Source: Chara braunii
Taxonomy: Eukaryota > Streptophyta > Charophyceae > Charales > Characeae
Length of the DNA stretch: 45,888 nt
NCBI GenBank assembly: GCA_003427395.1
Contig: BFEA01000512.1
Coordinates: forward strand, 305,544 to 351,431
Direction of reading: 5' to 3'
A program made the translations under genes and the position numbers. The notes below the pieces were generated by a model. That model had not been told where the DNA came from, ran no database searches, and was given only the letters and a program-made list of their open reading frames with translations. Of the stretch, positions 11,236 to 21,673 are shown in pieces. How positions within the stretch are numbered: the first letter of the stretch is position 1; the number at the start of each line of letters is the position of its first letter.

Positions 11236-11547
11236 AATCGAGCAATCAAGCAATCAGTCAATCATTCAATCAGGGCGATCAAGATCCACGTATCTTGATT
11301 GGTCTGATTGATTGAATGATTGATTGATTTCATCTCTATCTCTATCTCTATCTCTCTCTCTCCCTCTCTGTTTCTCTCTCACACACACACACAAACACAC
11401 ACACGTGCGCACACACACACACACAATCAATCAATAAATCAATCAATCAATAAGTCGATCAATCAATCAATCAATTAATCAATCAACCAAACCGACCAAG
11501 ATCCGCGGATCTCCATTGGTTTGATCGATTGATTGATCGATTGACTG

Positions 11548-11605
<58 letters not shown>
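11101..11605. repeat. Composite microsatellite, two units with palindromic cores
   Basis: Two successive units share one order: (CT)n, (CA)n, (AATC)n, a palindromic core, then (GATT)n and (CT)n. Unit 1 has (CT)n 11161-11184, (CA)n 11185-11231, AATC-type 11232-11271, core arms TCAAGAT 11279-11285 and ATCTTGA 11292-11298, and GATT-type to about 11329. Unit 2 has (CT/CA)n about 11331-11424, AATC-type 11425-11487, the perfect palindrome AGATCCGCGGATCT 11499-11512, GATT-type 11519-11550 and (CT)n 11551-11605. The AATC and GATT arms make each unit a large inverted repeat. Confidence 0.92.
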
Positions 11606-11608
<3 letters not shown>

Positions 11609-12959
11609 GTAAGCAGGTTTGCCATCCGGTGGTCACGTAGAGCCCAACATTCTTGAACGTGACCACACATGTTTATGACGTGTTATCGGGACGTGCGAGG
11701 CGGGCATTCGGTCGGGTCAACAGGTCTTCAACGATCCGGGACGTGTGACAGAATCGGGAATTTTTCTCCGTAAGCAGGATTGATCGTGGTGTGTGCAGGG
11801 GCATTTGATCGGCCCGTCTGATCGGGGCGTGTGGTCAAGGCGGACACTAAATACAACGAATAAGATGCACGCAAAAGAAGAACGAAGTGGACGCACGTAA
11901 AAAAAACACGACCGACGAAGACGAAGACGGAAGAATAACACGATTGCAAAGGCATGCCAAAAAGAAGAAGACAAACAATGTCAGGAGACAAACCAGAAAA
12001 ATTGTGTTTAGAGAAGCAAAAAGAAAGAAACAAAGCGGACAGAAAGAGGATGGACGAACCGATAAGACGAGGAAGGCGAATGACAATGAAGATCCGGAAA
12101 GACGAAGAAAGCGAATGGCAAACACGAAAAGATGCCAGAGAACCGGATCCCCCTGTTTCACAACGCGCTCCCAGCGTGATCTTAATGTTGGCAGATTTTG
12201 TCGTTCCTTTCGCACGGATTGCTCTCTAGAATTTATACGTGTGTCTCGTCGATCTGGTCATTCGTGTCCTCCGTCCGTTATTTTTGTTTAACATTCTCGT
12301 TTGTCCGTTTCCTGTTTGCACATCTTTTCCTGGTTTTTCCGCAGCGCACGTCAGTGTGCACCATTTCCGCACACGGGGATCGAACGTTGTGTTTCCCATC
12401 TAAGGAGTCGACACGTGGCGATGTAATCTTCTCTTTGTCATCACGTTGTCGTTTATGATCGTGATCGGGGTGTTTCAATGGACTCCAGCACATGGACGAT
12501 TGTTTTCCTTGTGTCTCGAACAGTTGAAGTCTCATGTTTGCTCCCCAATGTCGCTGACACGTGCGTGACCACCAATGGTCCGTCCTGTCACATGACACGT
12601 TCATCGAACCCTATCGAACCACCCGTCAGCCAATCGTCGCGAGTCAATGAGTTGAACTCTTCGCTCACGTGGCCAGGGGAGAGGCCAGCAACTCATGTAT
12701 GTCAAGAAGGCAAGAATCTGTCCGTTCTGGCGTGTTCAGATCAACGCAAGCTAGGGTTTCAAGGCCAAAAGCGCACGACCCTGCACTCGTCTAGGTCCCT
12801 GGCGCGAAGGGCAGTCGAATGCACGAGTGGACAACAAACCAACCAATCAACGGAGACGCCAATCAATACGAAAACATCCAATCGAAAACTGCGTGCATAT
12901 CGTCGGTTTGGGTCCACCCGAATGGCAGCAAAAGAACATTTGCAACACACGCTGTCAAA
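11606..12959. other. No recognised gene; strand-asymmetric base composition
   Basis: The plus strand is strongly purine-rich over about 11870-12130 and turns pyrimidine-rich over about 12190-12340. This gives Lys/Arg/Glu-rich frames on plus and Phe/Ser/Leu-rich frames on minus that carry no domain. The GTAAGCAGG word occurs near 11609 and 11771. No gene was recognised up to 12959. Confidence 0.5.
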
Positions 12960-15080
12960 ATCGGATTGATCCGGCGCTCAAAGGGTCTTGTTGACGAACC
13001 GCTGTCGATTCAACTGGAACGTCGAAAAAATACCGTGTCGACACCATCCTCAAGTGGTCGAACGCATTCGGCCACCCGTGTCAAATTTGGATGCATCCGA
13101 GCCAAACCCGTCTGCAACTCAGAAGGATGATGACAATGTCGTCTAAAGTTCGGATGAATCCGAACCACCGCCGGGGAATAACGGCAACTCGGATGTCCGC
13201 CATGGCGCCAACAAACCATGTCGACCACCCCCTGGTTTCAGGTTCGGATTAATCCGACGCATATCGGTGATTATCGGGTTTCAGATGATCGCCGACGTGC
13301 TTCGGATTAATCCGAACTCGAGACCGGGTGAAGGACACCTTGGTCTGCTGTCGCCACACCAGCCTTCCGAGTTGTCGTTTTTACCGCGTTGTACTTTGGA
13401 TTCAGCCAAACGTCACACGTCGGTGTCGTCGTACCTGCGAGTGTGGACCGGATGCATCCAAACTTTGCAGTGGGAGGCCCCCCGAACCAAACCATGTCGA
13501 CCGTTCCCGGGTATCAGGTTCGGATTAATCCGAATCACATCGGCGATGATGGTATTTATCCCAACCACACCGAAGCACGTCGGTGTGGCACGGATGAATT
13601 CGGCAATCGCCGACGTGCTTCGGATTGATCCGAACCTGAAACCCGGTGGTAGGACGCCATCATCTGTTGTCCCCATACCATCCATCCGAGGTGTCGATGT
13701 TCCCGGGCTGTGTTTCGGATTGATGCGAACTGCACACGGCGGTTGCGTCGTCCCTGTTGCTCGTATACATCCGAACTCTGCAGTAGGAGAGACCGGGCAC
13801 CAAACCGAGAACACATATCTTGCACGGGTCCACCAGCAGTCGGGGGAACCACAATGCAATCTTGCACACCCCACTCAGGTGGAAACACAACGCCGACGTT
13901 GCCCCTCTTCCAAGTTCGGAAGCGTCCACAGCTTCCGTGGATTCTCTTCCGACATGGGCTTTTCTGCCTGCAGATAATGTGTCTACGCGAATAAATGGAC
14001 ACTGAAGGGTACGAGCACAATAGAGTCACACAACTACCTCGGATTGATCCGAACCACAGCGCGGCTTCATTTCCCCGCAATTAGGATGGATCCGTTCACA
14101 CCGCTTTGGAATCCGTACGCTTCAAACCACCCCGCCGAAGCCGACCTTCCGTTTCTCAAGTTCGGATGAATCCGGACCACAACGGGGCTACACATCTGCC
14201 TCTTTTCATCAACGTTCTTGGGACCCCTAGACGCGGTCTTACTCCGCCCGACACCGGCAGATATTATTAACCGACCATATACGGCGTCGACCTTGCCCCT
14301 CAGGTAAGTTCAGGTGTTCGGATGTATCCGAACCTTCCCTCGATTAGAGCTTCTGCCTTAAGTTTTCTTGCGTATCGTTTATACGTTTTTGGAAAGAAAA
14401 GTCGTTGAAGCATCCGTGCACAGCAGGGGCACACCCCCGCCTCGGGTTGACCCGCAATAAATCGCTCTCTCTCTCTCACTGCGAGTCGAGGTCACGAAGC
14501 ACGAAAAGTTTGTGATCCCCGTTTAGCACCCCACGGTAAATATCGGCCCCGGGAACACACCAAAAAGAATTTCGGATGAATCCGAAGCACACGGGTGAGG
14601 ATGTCCTTCCCCTTGCGAAGTTCGGATGAATTCGAACCACACTGGGGTAAAACACTTGCCTCCGCTCCATCAACGTCGCACTTTCTTCGCTGTCAGGTTC
14701 GGATCCATCTGAATCATCCATTTGTCAATCCGCTTACGTAATTCCGCCCTGCCATTGCATGCCTCTGTCGATCACGGATGCATCCGGACCTCACCACGGC
14801 GTCCTTCTGCCGTGACTCTGGTTCCGGAACAATCGTGCGTCGTTCTGAATGGATCGATATGATTGTAGATTTCTAGCATGGACAAAATATCCTCTGGAAG
14901 TCTCGGGTCTTGCCATTGTGCCTTTGCGCCGTCAAACAGCCGGGAGAACGTTCCTCCGACGATTTGTGTTCGTGTGCAACCTTACATTTTCTTCAGGGAA
15001 GTTTGATGATGACGAAATAAATTTCCTGGACTTTCTCTCTGGTGATTTCTTTCCTTTTCCATGTTTCGGATTCATCCGAA
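12960..15080. repeat. Near-palindrome family, cluster 3 (about 20 copies)
   Basis: Copies (16 bp each) start at 12960 (TG), 13086 (GC), 13149 (GA), 13243 (TA), 13301 (TA), 13395 (TC), 13447 (GC), 13519 (TA), 13589 (GA), 13619 (TG), 13714 (TG), 14038 (TG), 14081 (GG), 14161 (GA), 14317 (GT), 14571 (GA), 14621 (GA), 14698 (CC), 14773 (GC) and 15065 (TC). Perfect copies are 13149, 13301, 13519, 13619, 14317, 14571 and 15065. Outer flanks often extend the symmetry with GTGG or AAG on the left and CCAC on the right. The DNA between them, 13641-15363, shows no convincing gene. Confidence 0.93.
13086..13800. repeat. Second irregular array, units of about 276-318 bp
   Basis: CCATGTCGACC near 13217 and 13495 leads into a palindrome at 13243 and 13519 (offset 276). 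CGCCGACGTGCTTCGGAT near 13291 and 13609 gives an offset of 318. A GGATGCATCC-type site at 13086 and 13447 fits the same arrangement. The unit length and three-palindrome content resemble the 308-bp array at 7.3-8.2 kb, although the sequence between palindromes is not obviously the same. The 236-codon plus frame across this DNA is a product of the repeats. Confidence 0.7.
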
Positions 15081-15363
15081 GCTGGCAGTTCCCCTCCGTT
15101 GTGATCAGGCAAGTGGTCCATTGACATCGAATCATCACTGCACTTCTCGATTTTATGGTGCTGTTGGGTGGTGTTCTTCGAAGGTGCTCTGGGTCGACGC
15201 TGATGTTAGGACGTGCTCGAGTTTTCGATCACTCCGTCTTGTGTATGCTGAGTGCCCTGAGTGGATGTGTTCCCGCTTGCTTCGCGTGTTTCAGGGGAAG
15301 GCTGCTCACGGAGGAACCCACTCCGCTGGTGGTTCCGTCCCGCATGGGGAGGAGCCTCGAAGG

Positions 15364-15786
15364 ATGACGTCGACACCAGTCATGCCGACGAGTCGGGGTG
15401 GTGTCGGTGGAGAGGAACAAAAAGGGGCCAAAAACTTGTGGTGCGACTATAGCAATCGTGTCTGGTATTTGGACTGGGCATGCCAGGACGCCTCCATCCC
15501 GACAACAGGACGATGCGGGCCAGTATTGTTCGTCGTCGGTCACGGTGATACGACGCGTCTCGCAGGGTCCGTCGTCGAGTACGCCGACGAAGGCAGCGAC
15601 ATTTTAAAGTTTACCTTGCGGAAGCTTTACAGAAGTGATGGTTCCGTCGACAAACTCGCAAAAGGATGCATGGTTGGTGGGAAGAAGTTCGGGGGGTACG
15701 ACGCGGGTGCGATGGCTTTACCGTTCTTTGTCCCTTTGTCGCCAGGCCACGACGAAGTCGTTCACACGAAAGACTTCCTCAAGGTT
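15364..15786 (+). pseudogene. N-terminal segment of a broken ParB/methyltransferase-like gene
   Basis: From the ATG at 15364 (MTSTPVMPTSRGG) an open frame gives a conserved-looking segment: LWCDYSNRVWYLDWACQD, GRCGPVLFVVGHGDTTRL, AGSVVEYADEGSDI, then KFGGYDAGAMALPFFVPL and HTKDFLK. No named domain was recognised. From memory it matches a large Chara-specific family of hypothetical proteins (unverified). An upstream extension to 15061 in the same frame crosses the palindrome at 15065 and was not included. After HTKDFLK the coding potential moves to another frame, so a frameshift lies close to 15785. Confidence 0.55.
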
Positions 15787-16820
15787 ATGCGGCTTCAGTT
15801 ATCCCTGGCAGTGGCATGGACGTCGACCCTGGGACATCCATACGTCGTCCTGTTGGGTTCGCGCGAGGAGACAGTTTTGGTGAAGGTGAGGGAGGGGAGG
15901 GTGGACTGCGAGGTACGCCTCCTGATCCGGCAGTGGGCATGTCAGACGACTCCGAGGACGAGCGTGCGCGTGCGCCCTTGAAACCAGGCTTGCAGGGATC
16001 TCGACGCCAAGGTTTGCTTGGGGAGTCGCCAATTCGGGCGTCGCTTGGAGGCGGCGTTGGCGAACGGTTGGAACAGACCTCAGGATTGACGTCTCCCCGA
16101 ACTCTTGTAGAAAGGATCAGTGAGTTCGTTCGTGGCAAGAAGGTGGCGGAGTTGTCGACGGCTGGTCGGCCGGGTGGCTTGCAGGTTTGAGAGGTGCGTG
16201 GGGCAGACGAGACAACTCTGTCGGTCCACCCTGCTCCTGTGCGTCTACAGACGGAGGCGAACCCTCGTCGGGAAGCAGGTGGGAACGTCGCTGGTGACGA
16301 GGACCTGCTCGGGCTGGGGGCGACTCGAGAGATCTCGTCGGAGACGATTCAGTCGGGAGGCAAGCGCATCTTGCCAATTGTGGAGGTGCGGGAGGGAGCA
16401 GCGGCTTATAAAAGGCAAAGAAATGAAGGAGGGAGTGCTCGAACGCCGATGACAAAAGAGCGCGACTCCGTTGAGAAGAGGGAAAGGGTTGGCGGTGGAG
16501 ATGATACGCCCCGAGAGCCTTAGACACGGCGAAGAACCGGGGAGTCTTCCGGGAAGAGGTCGAAGTCAACGAAGGAGAGGAAACCAGATGAGGGCGACAC
16601 CGGGGAGGGGGACGACGATGTGGAGATTAACCTAAACACGTTTAACCTCGACAAAGCGTTCTTCCTGGAGATGAAAACGGGGGTGCAGAGGGACGTCGTG
16701 TTGCACGTTCATCTAGAAAGAATATTGCATATTCCAGAATGGGAAGATGCGTACAACCATCAATCATTGGACGCGTTCCTCGTGGACACCATCGCGACTG
16801 CTACGAACGTAAAGACATGA
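15787..16820 (+). pseudogene. Linker segment of the broken gene, two in-frame stops
   Basis: The frame is low in complexity and charged (GEGEGGEGG, DDSEDERARAP, then KRSKSTKERKPDEGD). It ends with a conserved-looking block (VEINLNTFNLDKAFFLEM, HIPEWEDAYNHQSLD, FLVDTIATA). In-frame stops TGA 16188-16190 and TAG 16521-16523 interrupt it. The sense continues in the same frame on both sides, so these are nonsense mutations rather than gene ends. A frameshift near 16805-16825 joins it to the next segment (RYTKSILVLAPIVAPP). Confidence 0.5.
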
Positions 16821-19360
16821 GATATACAAAGTCGATCTTAGTTCTGGCTCCGATCGTCGCGCCACCAAAGAAAGAAAAACCTGTTGTGCGCGTGCTGCCT
16901 CAAGACTTCGACGCCTCGCACCCTGAGAAGTACTGGTATTATCCTGTGTGTGGTCAGCATAATGCGAGGGCGGCGATGAAGGTGAAAGACGATGCGGTGT
17001 TCGGTTACTACAACTTTTGTGAATGGCCATTCAGACCAATTTACTTCCCTTACGACGAATTCGACGGCTACGCCCATGTCAGCTGTGAAGACAACCTGAA
17101 AGACGAGAAGAATCCACCGAGGTTGCAGATTTTATCCATGCGGGACATTCGTAATATCTGGAAAATTAAGGGAATACCGCGTGTCGTGCTAGGCAATGCA
17201 TCCAAGAAAAAGGAGGAGGTGCGTAGATGGACTCAGTTCATGGTCTTGGCAATGAAAAAGACGCCGTACACCCCTTTGTGGGGCCTGTCGACGGAAGAAA
17301 AAGAGAAAAAGGAATGGGCCGAGAAACTTCGGTACTATCTCCCACTGGCCATGGCTGACGAGTCGGTCTTTGTGTTGGCGGAAAAGTTCTACGAGGGGTG
17401 GTGAAAAGAAAAACTTCTGGCTTCCGACGGGCGACGTTGGACTGGAAAGTCGTCGACCCATGAGGAGGTGGCCAAGCCACGACTTTCCACTGTGACTGAC
17501 AACCAGGGACTGAAAAAACACGTCGGGTAGGTTAAGGTGGACGACCCGTCGTTGAAACAGGGGAAGGGGAAGCCAAAAAAGGGTGCGGAGGAGAAAATTT
17601 ACTACGTCCAAGTTCCTGAGCCGAATATCCACTGCTGGAAGGAATTGGCAGACTTGACGGACCGCGAGAAGAGAAGGCTGTTAAACGGCGTCTTGAACCT
17701 TACCGCCGTCTGGGTTCAATCGAGTAGCAATAAGTTGGCCGAGCAGGGGAAGCACAGTGTGACGGAGATGGTCGACATAATAAAAATCGACCGGATTATG
17801 CTGAGGCTATGGCACTACGTGAAGTTCAAGCACGAGGAAATGAAGAAGAAGGAGTGGAATGTCAGATCCTCGTTCTTCAGGTCCAAGCAGCAATTGTTTG
17901 AGTACGCGGACAAAGGTCTCGACGAAAAGCTTTGGAACGAGAGCAGAAAGTTCTTCAACGACAACACCTATGTCAACAAGTGCCCTCAGTATTTAGGGTG
18001 TCAACATGACAGCAACGTCAAGAAAACCGTTGCCCTCGTTAACGACCCGTATTTCCCGGCGGAGTGGAAACGTGTGGTGCTGTCGGTGATCACCGGAGAC
18101 CGCGCACAAAGCAGAAAAGGCCCTTGGGGCGTTGATGAATGCATCAACATTTTGTCGAGGAGGACAAGCGTCGTGACGATGCTGGCCCCGTTCGTCGTCG
18201 ACCCATTGAATGCCATGGACCATAAGGGCGCACTGGGAAAAATGGGCCATCAGTTACGCTCCCACACTTGCGTGTTGGACTTGTGTGGAACTGTGGATCG
18301 GTCGCGCTGGGATTCTGGAGCATTCGCGTCTCTCAGTGAGTTCCTAGGCATCGTTTGTGAGGGCTACAGGACATTGGTGGTATTCATTCCCTACCTGTGG
18401 AACCTCTCCTTCATGACATTTTTGTCTACGCTTGGGGCTACCCGATGCTACACGGGGAAGTGGGTTCGCAAGACGCCAACGAAGAAGACGCATCAATTCG
18501 GAAACAGCATGTGGAAGGAGCCGGATGTTATGCACATCCTTTTCAAAGGCGACGATCCGCAGCTGCTGACACATCCGGTGTACGAGGGAACTGTTTCCGA
18601 AGACGATGTCGTCGCTCTCCGGAGGAAGCAGAAAGTCACACCCATGGATGTGGAGGAGAAGCCTTTCAAGTCCTTGCATTTCGCGGACTTTGGGAACCTC
18701 ACCCAGAGGGGGGTTGTGTACAAGGAATTCGAGAGGAATCCTAATCAGTTATACAGTCAACTTATTTTCTTCTGTGGTGTGGCGGATGTTGTGCTGTTCT
18801 TGGGCAATCCGCACGCGCAGGTGGTGTGGAATCTGCTTCACCAGGGATGGCACGTCTTGGCCTTGGAGGGGGACTCAACGCAGCTCGAATATACCGTGCA
18901 ATTTATTCACCATGAAGTCCAGTCTGGGGCTTACGCGTGTGATTTCCACCATGTCGTCGTCGAGCCAGTATATGACCCGAATAAGGACATGTTCTTCAAG
19001 TTGACTTCGAAGAAAAGGCGCCAGGTGTACTCCTTTCTTTTCGGCCATCAACCGAACTGGAGAGTAGACGAGCAGTTCGTGATGCGAAAGGAAGTCGCCA
19101 TTGCAGTCCTCTAGGGCTACCACGGGGCCAGTCGCACCAGCGCAGTGGGGTTCATGAAGAGGTTGGAATATGTCTTTTTCGATGAAGGTGTGGTCGATCC
19201 AGCCAACTTCACATTGGACAACTACAGGCTGACATTTGGTGAGGACGATGACTTTAATATCGAGACTGAGCAAGAGGAGAGCGTTGAGGACGTCCTTTTT
19301 TATTTCGACGGCCAATTAGCCATCTTCAACGCCCACGTCGTTTCTGAGTCGCCCTCATAG
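16821..19360 (+). pseudogene. ParB-like domain plus degenerate DNA-methyltransferase-like domain
   Basis: One frame carries 16821-19360 with in-frame stops TGA 17402, TAG 17528 and TAG 19112; similarity continues after each. At 16900-17110 the order VVRVLPQDF, PVCGQHNARAAM, FRPIYFPYDEFDGY, EDNLKDE parallels ParB/Srx domains (GxHRxxAA-type loop, later EN box). At 18280-18310 there is VLDLCGTVD, followed by TLVVFIPY. At 18733-18880 NPNQLYSQLI, ADVVLFLGNPHAQVVW and WHVLALEGD mimic the HPTQKP, FxGSGT and IGIE/D motifs of beta-class N4/N6 methyltransferases. The DPPY and GSGT residues are absent, so catalysis is unlikely. The tail VEYVFFDEG-like region follows at 19145-19360. The domain reading is inference; the coding nature and decay are clear. 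Confidence 0.5.
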
Positions 19361-20247
19361 GCAAACCGGGGACACCGCTCGCTACACCCACCTCAGGCGG
19401 TCCCACACCCATGTCCTCCTCAACGCCTGTCAAGAGGGATGGGTTGTCCTGTCTGAGGACTTCACCGGTGGAGACACTATGTCTCACACCGCACCCCGAA
19501 CGTCTTCAACCCGGCCGACCAGTTCCTCCTGACCATCCACGTCTCTCGGCTCCTGCACAACCCTACCACATGGGCGACAAACACACCTTTTCCAAAACCG
19601 AAGATTGGGGCCATGATATCGTGTGGCACCCTGACCATTTCCAGCCAGTCCTTCTCAACGGTGATTGGGCAGTGGCTGTGAGGGACATGAGTGGAGGTTG
19701 GGAATATGACGATCCTTGGGACCTTAATACTTTCAAATCTCGAGCTTACGAGGCGGTATTGGAAAAATTGGCTGAGGTCAATCGACGACCCAAAGACGAC
19801 CCTGCTCTGCGGGCATACGCGGACACGTTGTTCGATTTATTGCAGTCAAATAAATGATTGGAAGTATCCTCCGCATTCTACAGCTTTTCGTCGAGCCCGT
19901 CGTTGAATCAAGTGAGTTGGGAGTTGCCTGCGATCACCCCGACGTCTGAAGTTGTGGTGCGCAAGTCTCACGGAAAGGACGACGGAGGGGATGGTCAGGC
20001 TGGCGGTCAACACGGAACCGGGGGAGGTACTGAACAACGCTCGACGAGACATAGGTCTGCTGGGCGTGAAGGCGGTGGGGAGGGGAAAAAGGGCAGCGGG
20101 GAGAAGAAAAAGCCTCGCAGCAGAGAGAAGACAAAGCATCACAGAGGAGACGGCCAGGGGTCCGACGTCGACGGCGATGAGGACGGTGCGGCAACGACTT
20201 CAGGCCTGGGTGGACGCCGCGGGCTGGCGAGCAGGACTCTATCATAA
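19361..20247 (+). pseudogene. C-terminal segments of the same broken gene
   Basis: An open frame 19411-19857 ends in a well-structured block (FSKTEDWGHDIVWHPDHF, DWAVAVRDMSGGWEYDDP, DTLFDLLQSNK) and a TGA. It is in a different frame from the preceding segment, so a frameshift near 19360-19410 is likely. The same frame continues past the TGA (19855-19857) to 20247 as a Lys/Arg/Gly/Glu-rich tail (EGKKGSGEKKKPRSREK), which resembles a basic nucleic-acid-binding tail. TGA may be the true stop. Confidence 0.45.
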
Positions 20248-20348
20248 GCTCCACCAGTGCGACACATTTTATCGATAAGGTTGGCGGGTCAGTTGTTGCG
20301 AAGGATGGCACCAGCCCAACTCAGCTCCAGACTCAATTGGCGGATTGT

Positions 20349-20958
20349 CTCGGATCAATCCGACCCACGGTAACGACGTTGATGTCCAAAACACAGTGCA
20401 TTGCGGGAAGCGTGATGACAACACACCTTGGGTCCGTGTGCAACAAGCTAGAATCGTTTTCCGTTTCACCACATCAGGAAGTTCGGATTAATTCGAACTT
20501 GGAGCCCATATCGTCAAGAGAGCACAGCGGTCCACAAAACCCGAATGGACAGTCCGGGTTTATGAACACCCTGCAGGCGAAACTCGGATTCATCCGAATC
20601 AGGATGTGTCTACAGTGCCAGTCGATCAGTGTAAGGACGCCGTTATGTTGTGCATGGAAATCCACAGGGAGCTGCAGGCAGACTGTCCGTCTTTCGTAGT
20701 CGGTGTTCGAGAAAATGCCATGGGCTCCCTTGCGGGTGAGTTAGCCCCCAATTCCAACGTCCACTCCCTCACACTGGGAGACGAATGCCCGATTACGGTG
20801 CGCGCTTCGTTGACGGTCTTGAGCGACTCTGCGGTGAAAGCGGACACGTCCGCGCCATCGGCCTCTGTTGGGGCATGGATGAATCCGATCCCGGGCGATG
20901 TGAGGATATCCCTCGATGATGATGCTTAGGAGACGGCCGTAATTCGGATGCATCCGAA
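20349..20958. repeat. Near-palindrome family, cluster 4 (5 copies)
   Basis: Copies lie at 20349-20364 (CA), 20482-20497 (TA), 20583-20598 (TC), 20874-20889 (GA) and 20943-20958 (GC). The last is perfect. These are the rightmost copies seen; none was found from 21 kb to the right end. Confidence 0.9.
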
Positions 20959-21629
20959 GCACACCAACGATGGATTCGAACTGGCAGGCGTCGAGGGTTG
21001 TGGACATGTCACTGCTTTCGACAAAGCGGACGGGTCCTCGCCACTGCATCTCGCCGATGACCGGGCTGATCCCAAACCCGGCGACGTGAGCATGCCCCGC
21101 GACACTTCCGGAAATGAGATGCGGGCCGTCGACTTGGACCAATGACTCGAGCCGGGTTACGAGGACCCCTTGTACTCCAACCTTCACGACGTGGCTATGA
21201 GAGAGGATATTGTGAAAAAGGCCTCTGATGTTGTTGAAGATAAATTGTTCAACTCAAGTGACGACGACAAAAACACAGCGCACGAGGACAACAAGTTAGG
21301 GGGGGAGGAAGTGTTGTTCGACATCCGCGGAACCTTGAGCCCAACACAATACGACGCTGGGGCAATGGAGAAAACACAACCTGTCAATGTTGTGGACATC
21401 GACGCTCTTAGTCTGGAGAAGAGCGGAATGAATTTGTTCGTCGCGGAAGTGGGGGATTTGCGCCATCGGGAGGAATTAATGCCGTCGCCGATCGTCGATG
21501 CCGACATCTCCAACCTGTCAAGTTTTCCGAGTGGTTTGGAGCACGTCATCACGGCGTCGACGCGCAGAGGGTCGGCAATCGTGCTGGGACTACCATCGGT
21601 GGACTCCGCTGACGTGGAAGCTAAGCCTG
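20492..21629 (+). pseudogene. Unassigned interrupted coding frame
   Basis: One plus frame reads from 20492 to 21640, broken only by TAG 20927-20929 and TGA 21143-21145; both could come from CAG or CGA by one transition. The product would be acidic and without a known domain (MEIHRELQADCPSFVVG, then MREDIVKKASDVVEDKL, DSADVEAKPG). Near-palindromes at 20583 and 20943 lie in phase and read as RIHPN and RMHPK. A GT donor-like site (CCTG/GTAAGC) at 21629/21630 precedes the final TGA, so the frame may be an exon. It may be a further part of the 15.4-20.2 kb gene or a separate one. Confidence 0.35.
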
Positions 21630-21673
21630 GTAAGCACTGAATTTCTCAGCTTGCTTCCCGCTCGTAATCCCGA

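Noticed and set aside
10724-11311. Open plus frame of 195 codons
   Set aside because: It is made of the 15-bp minisatellite and (CT)n/(CA)n repeats.
11887-12291. Lys/Arg-rich plus frame of 134 codons
   Set aside because: Explained by the purine-rich strand; no domain and overlapping frames on both strands.
13267-13977. Open plus frame of 236 codons
   Set aside because: It spans repeated units and palindromes, is mirrored by long frames on the opposite strand, and has no domain. The INPN and RIDPN peptides are translated palindromes.
16188-19114. Stop-codon reassignment in the 15.4-20.2 kb gene
   Set aside because: Both TGA and TAG are affected, frameshifts occur too, and gag is read with standard stops; decay is simpler.
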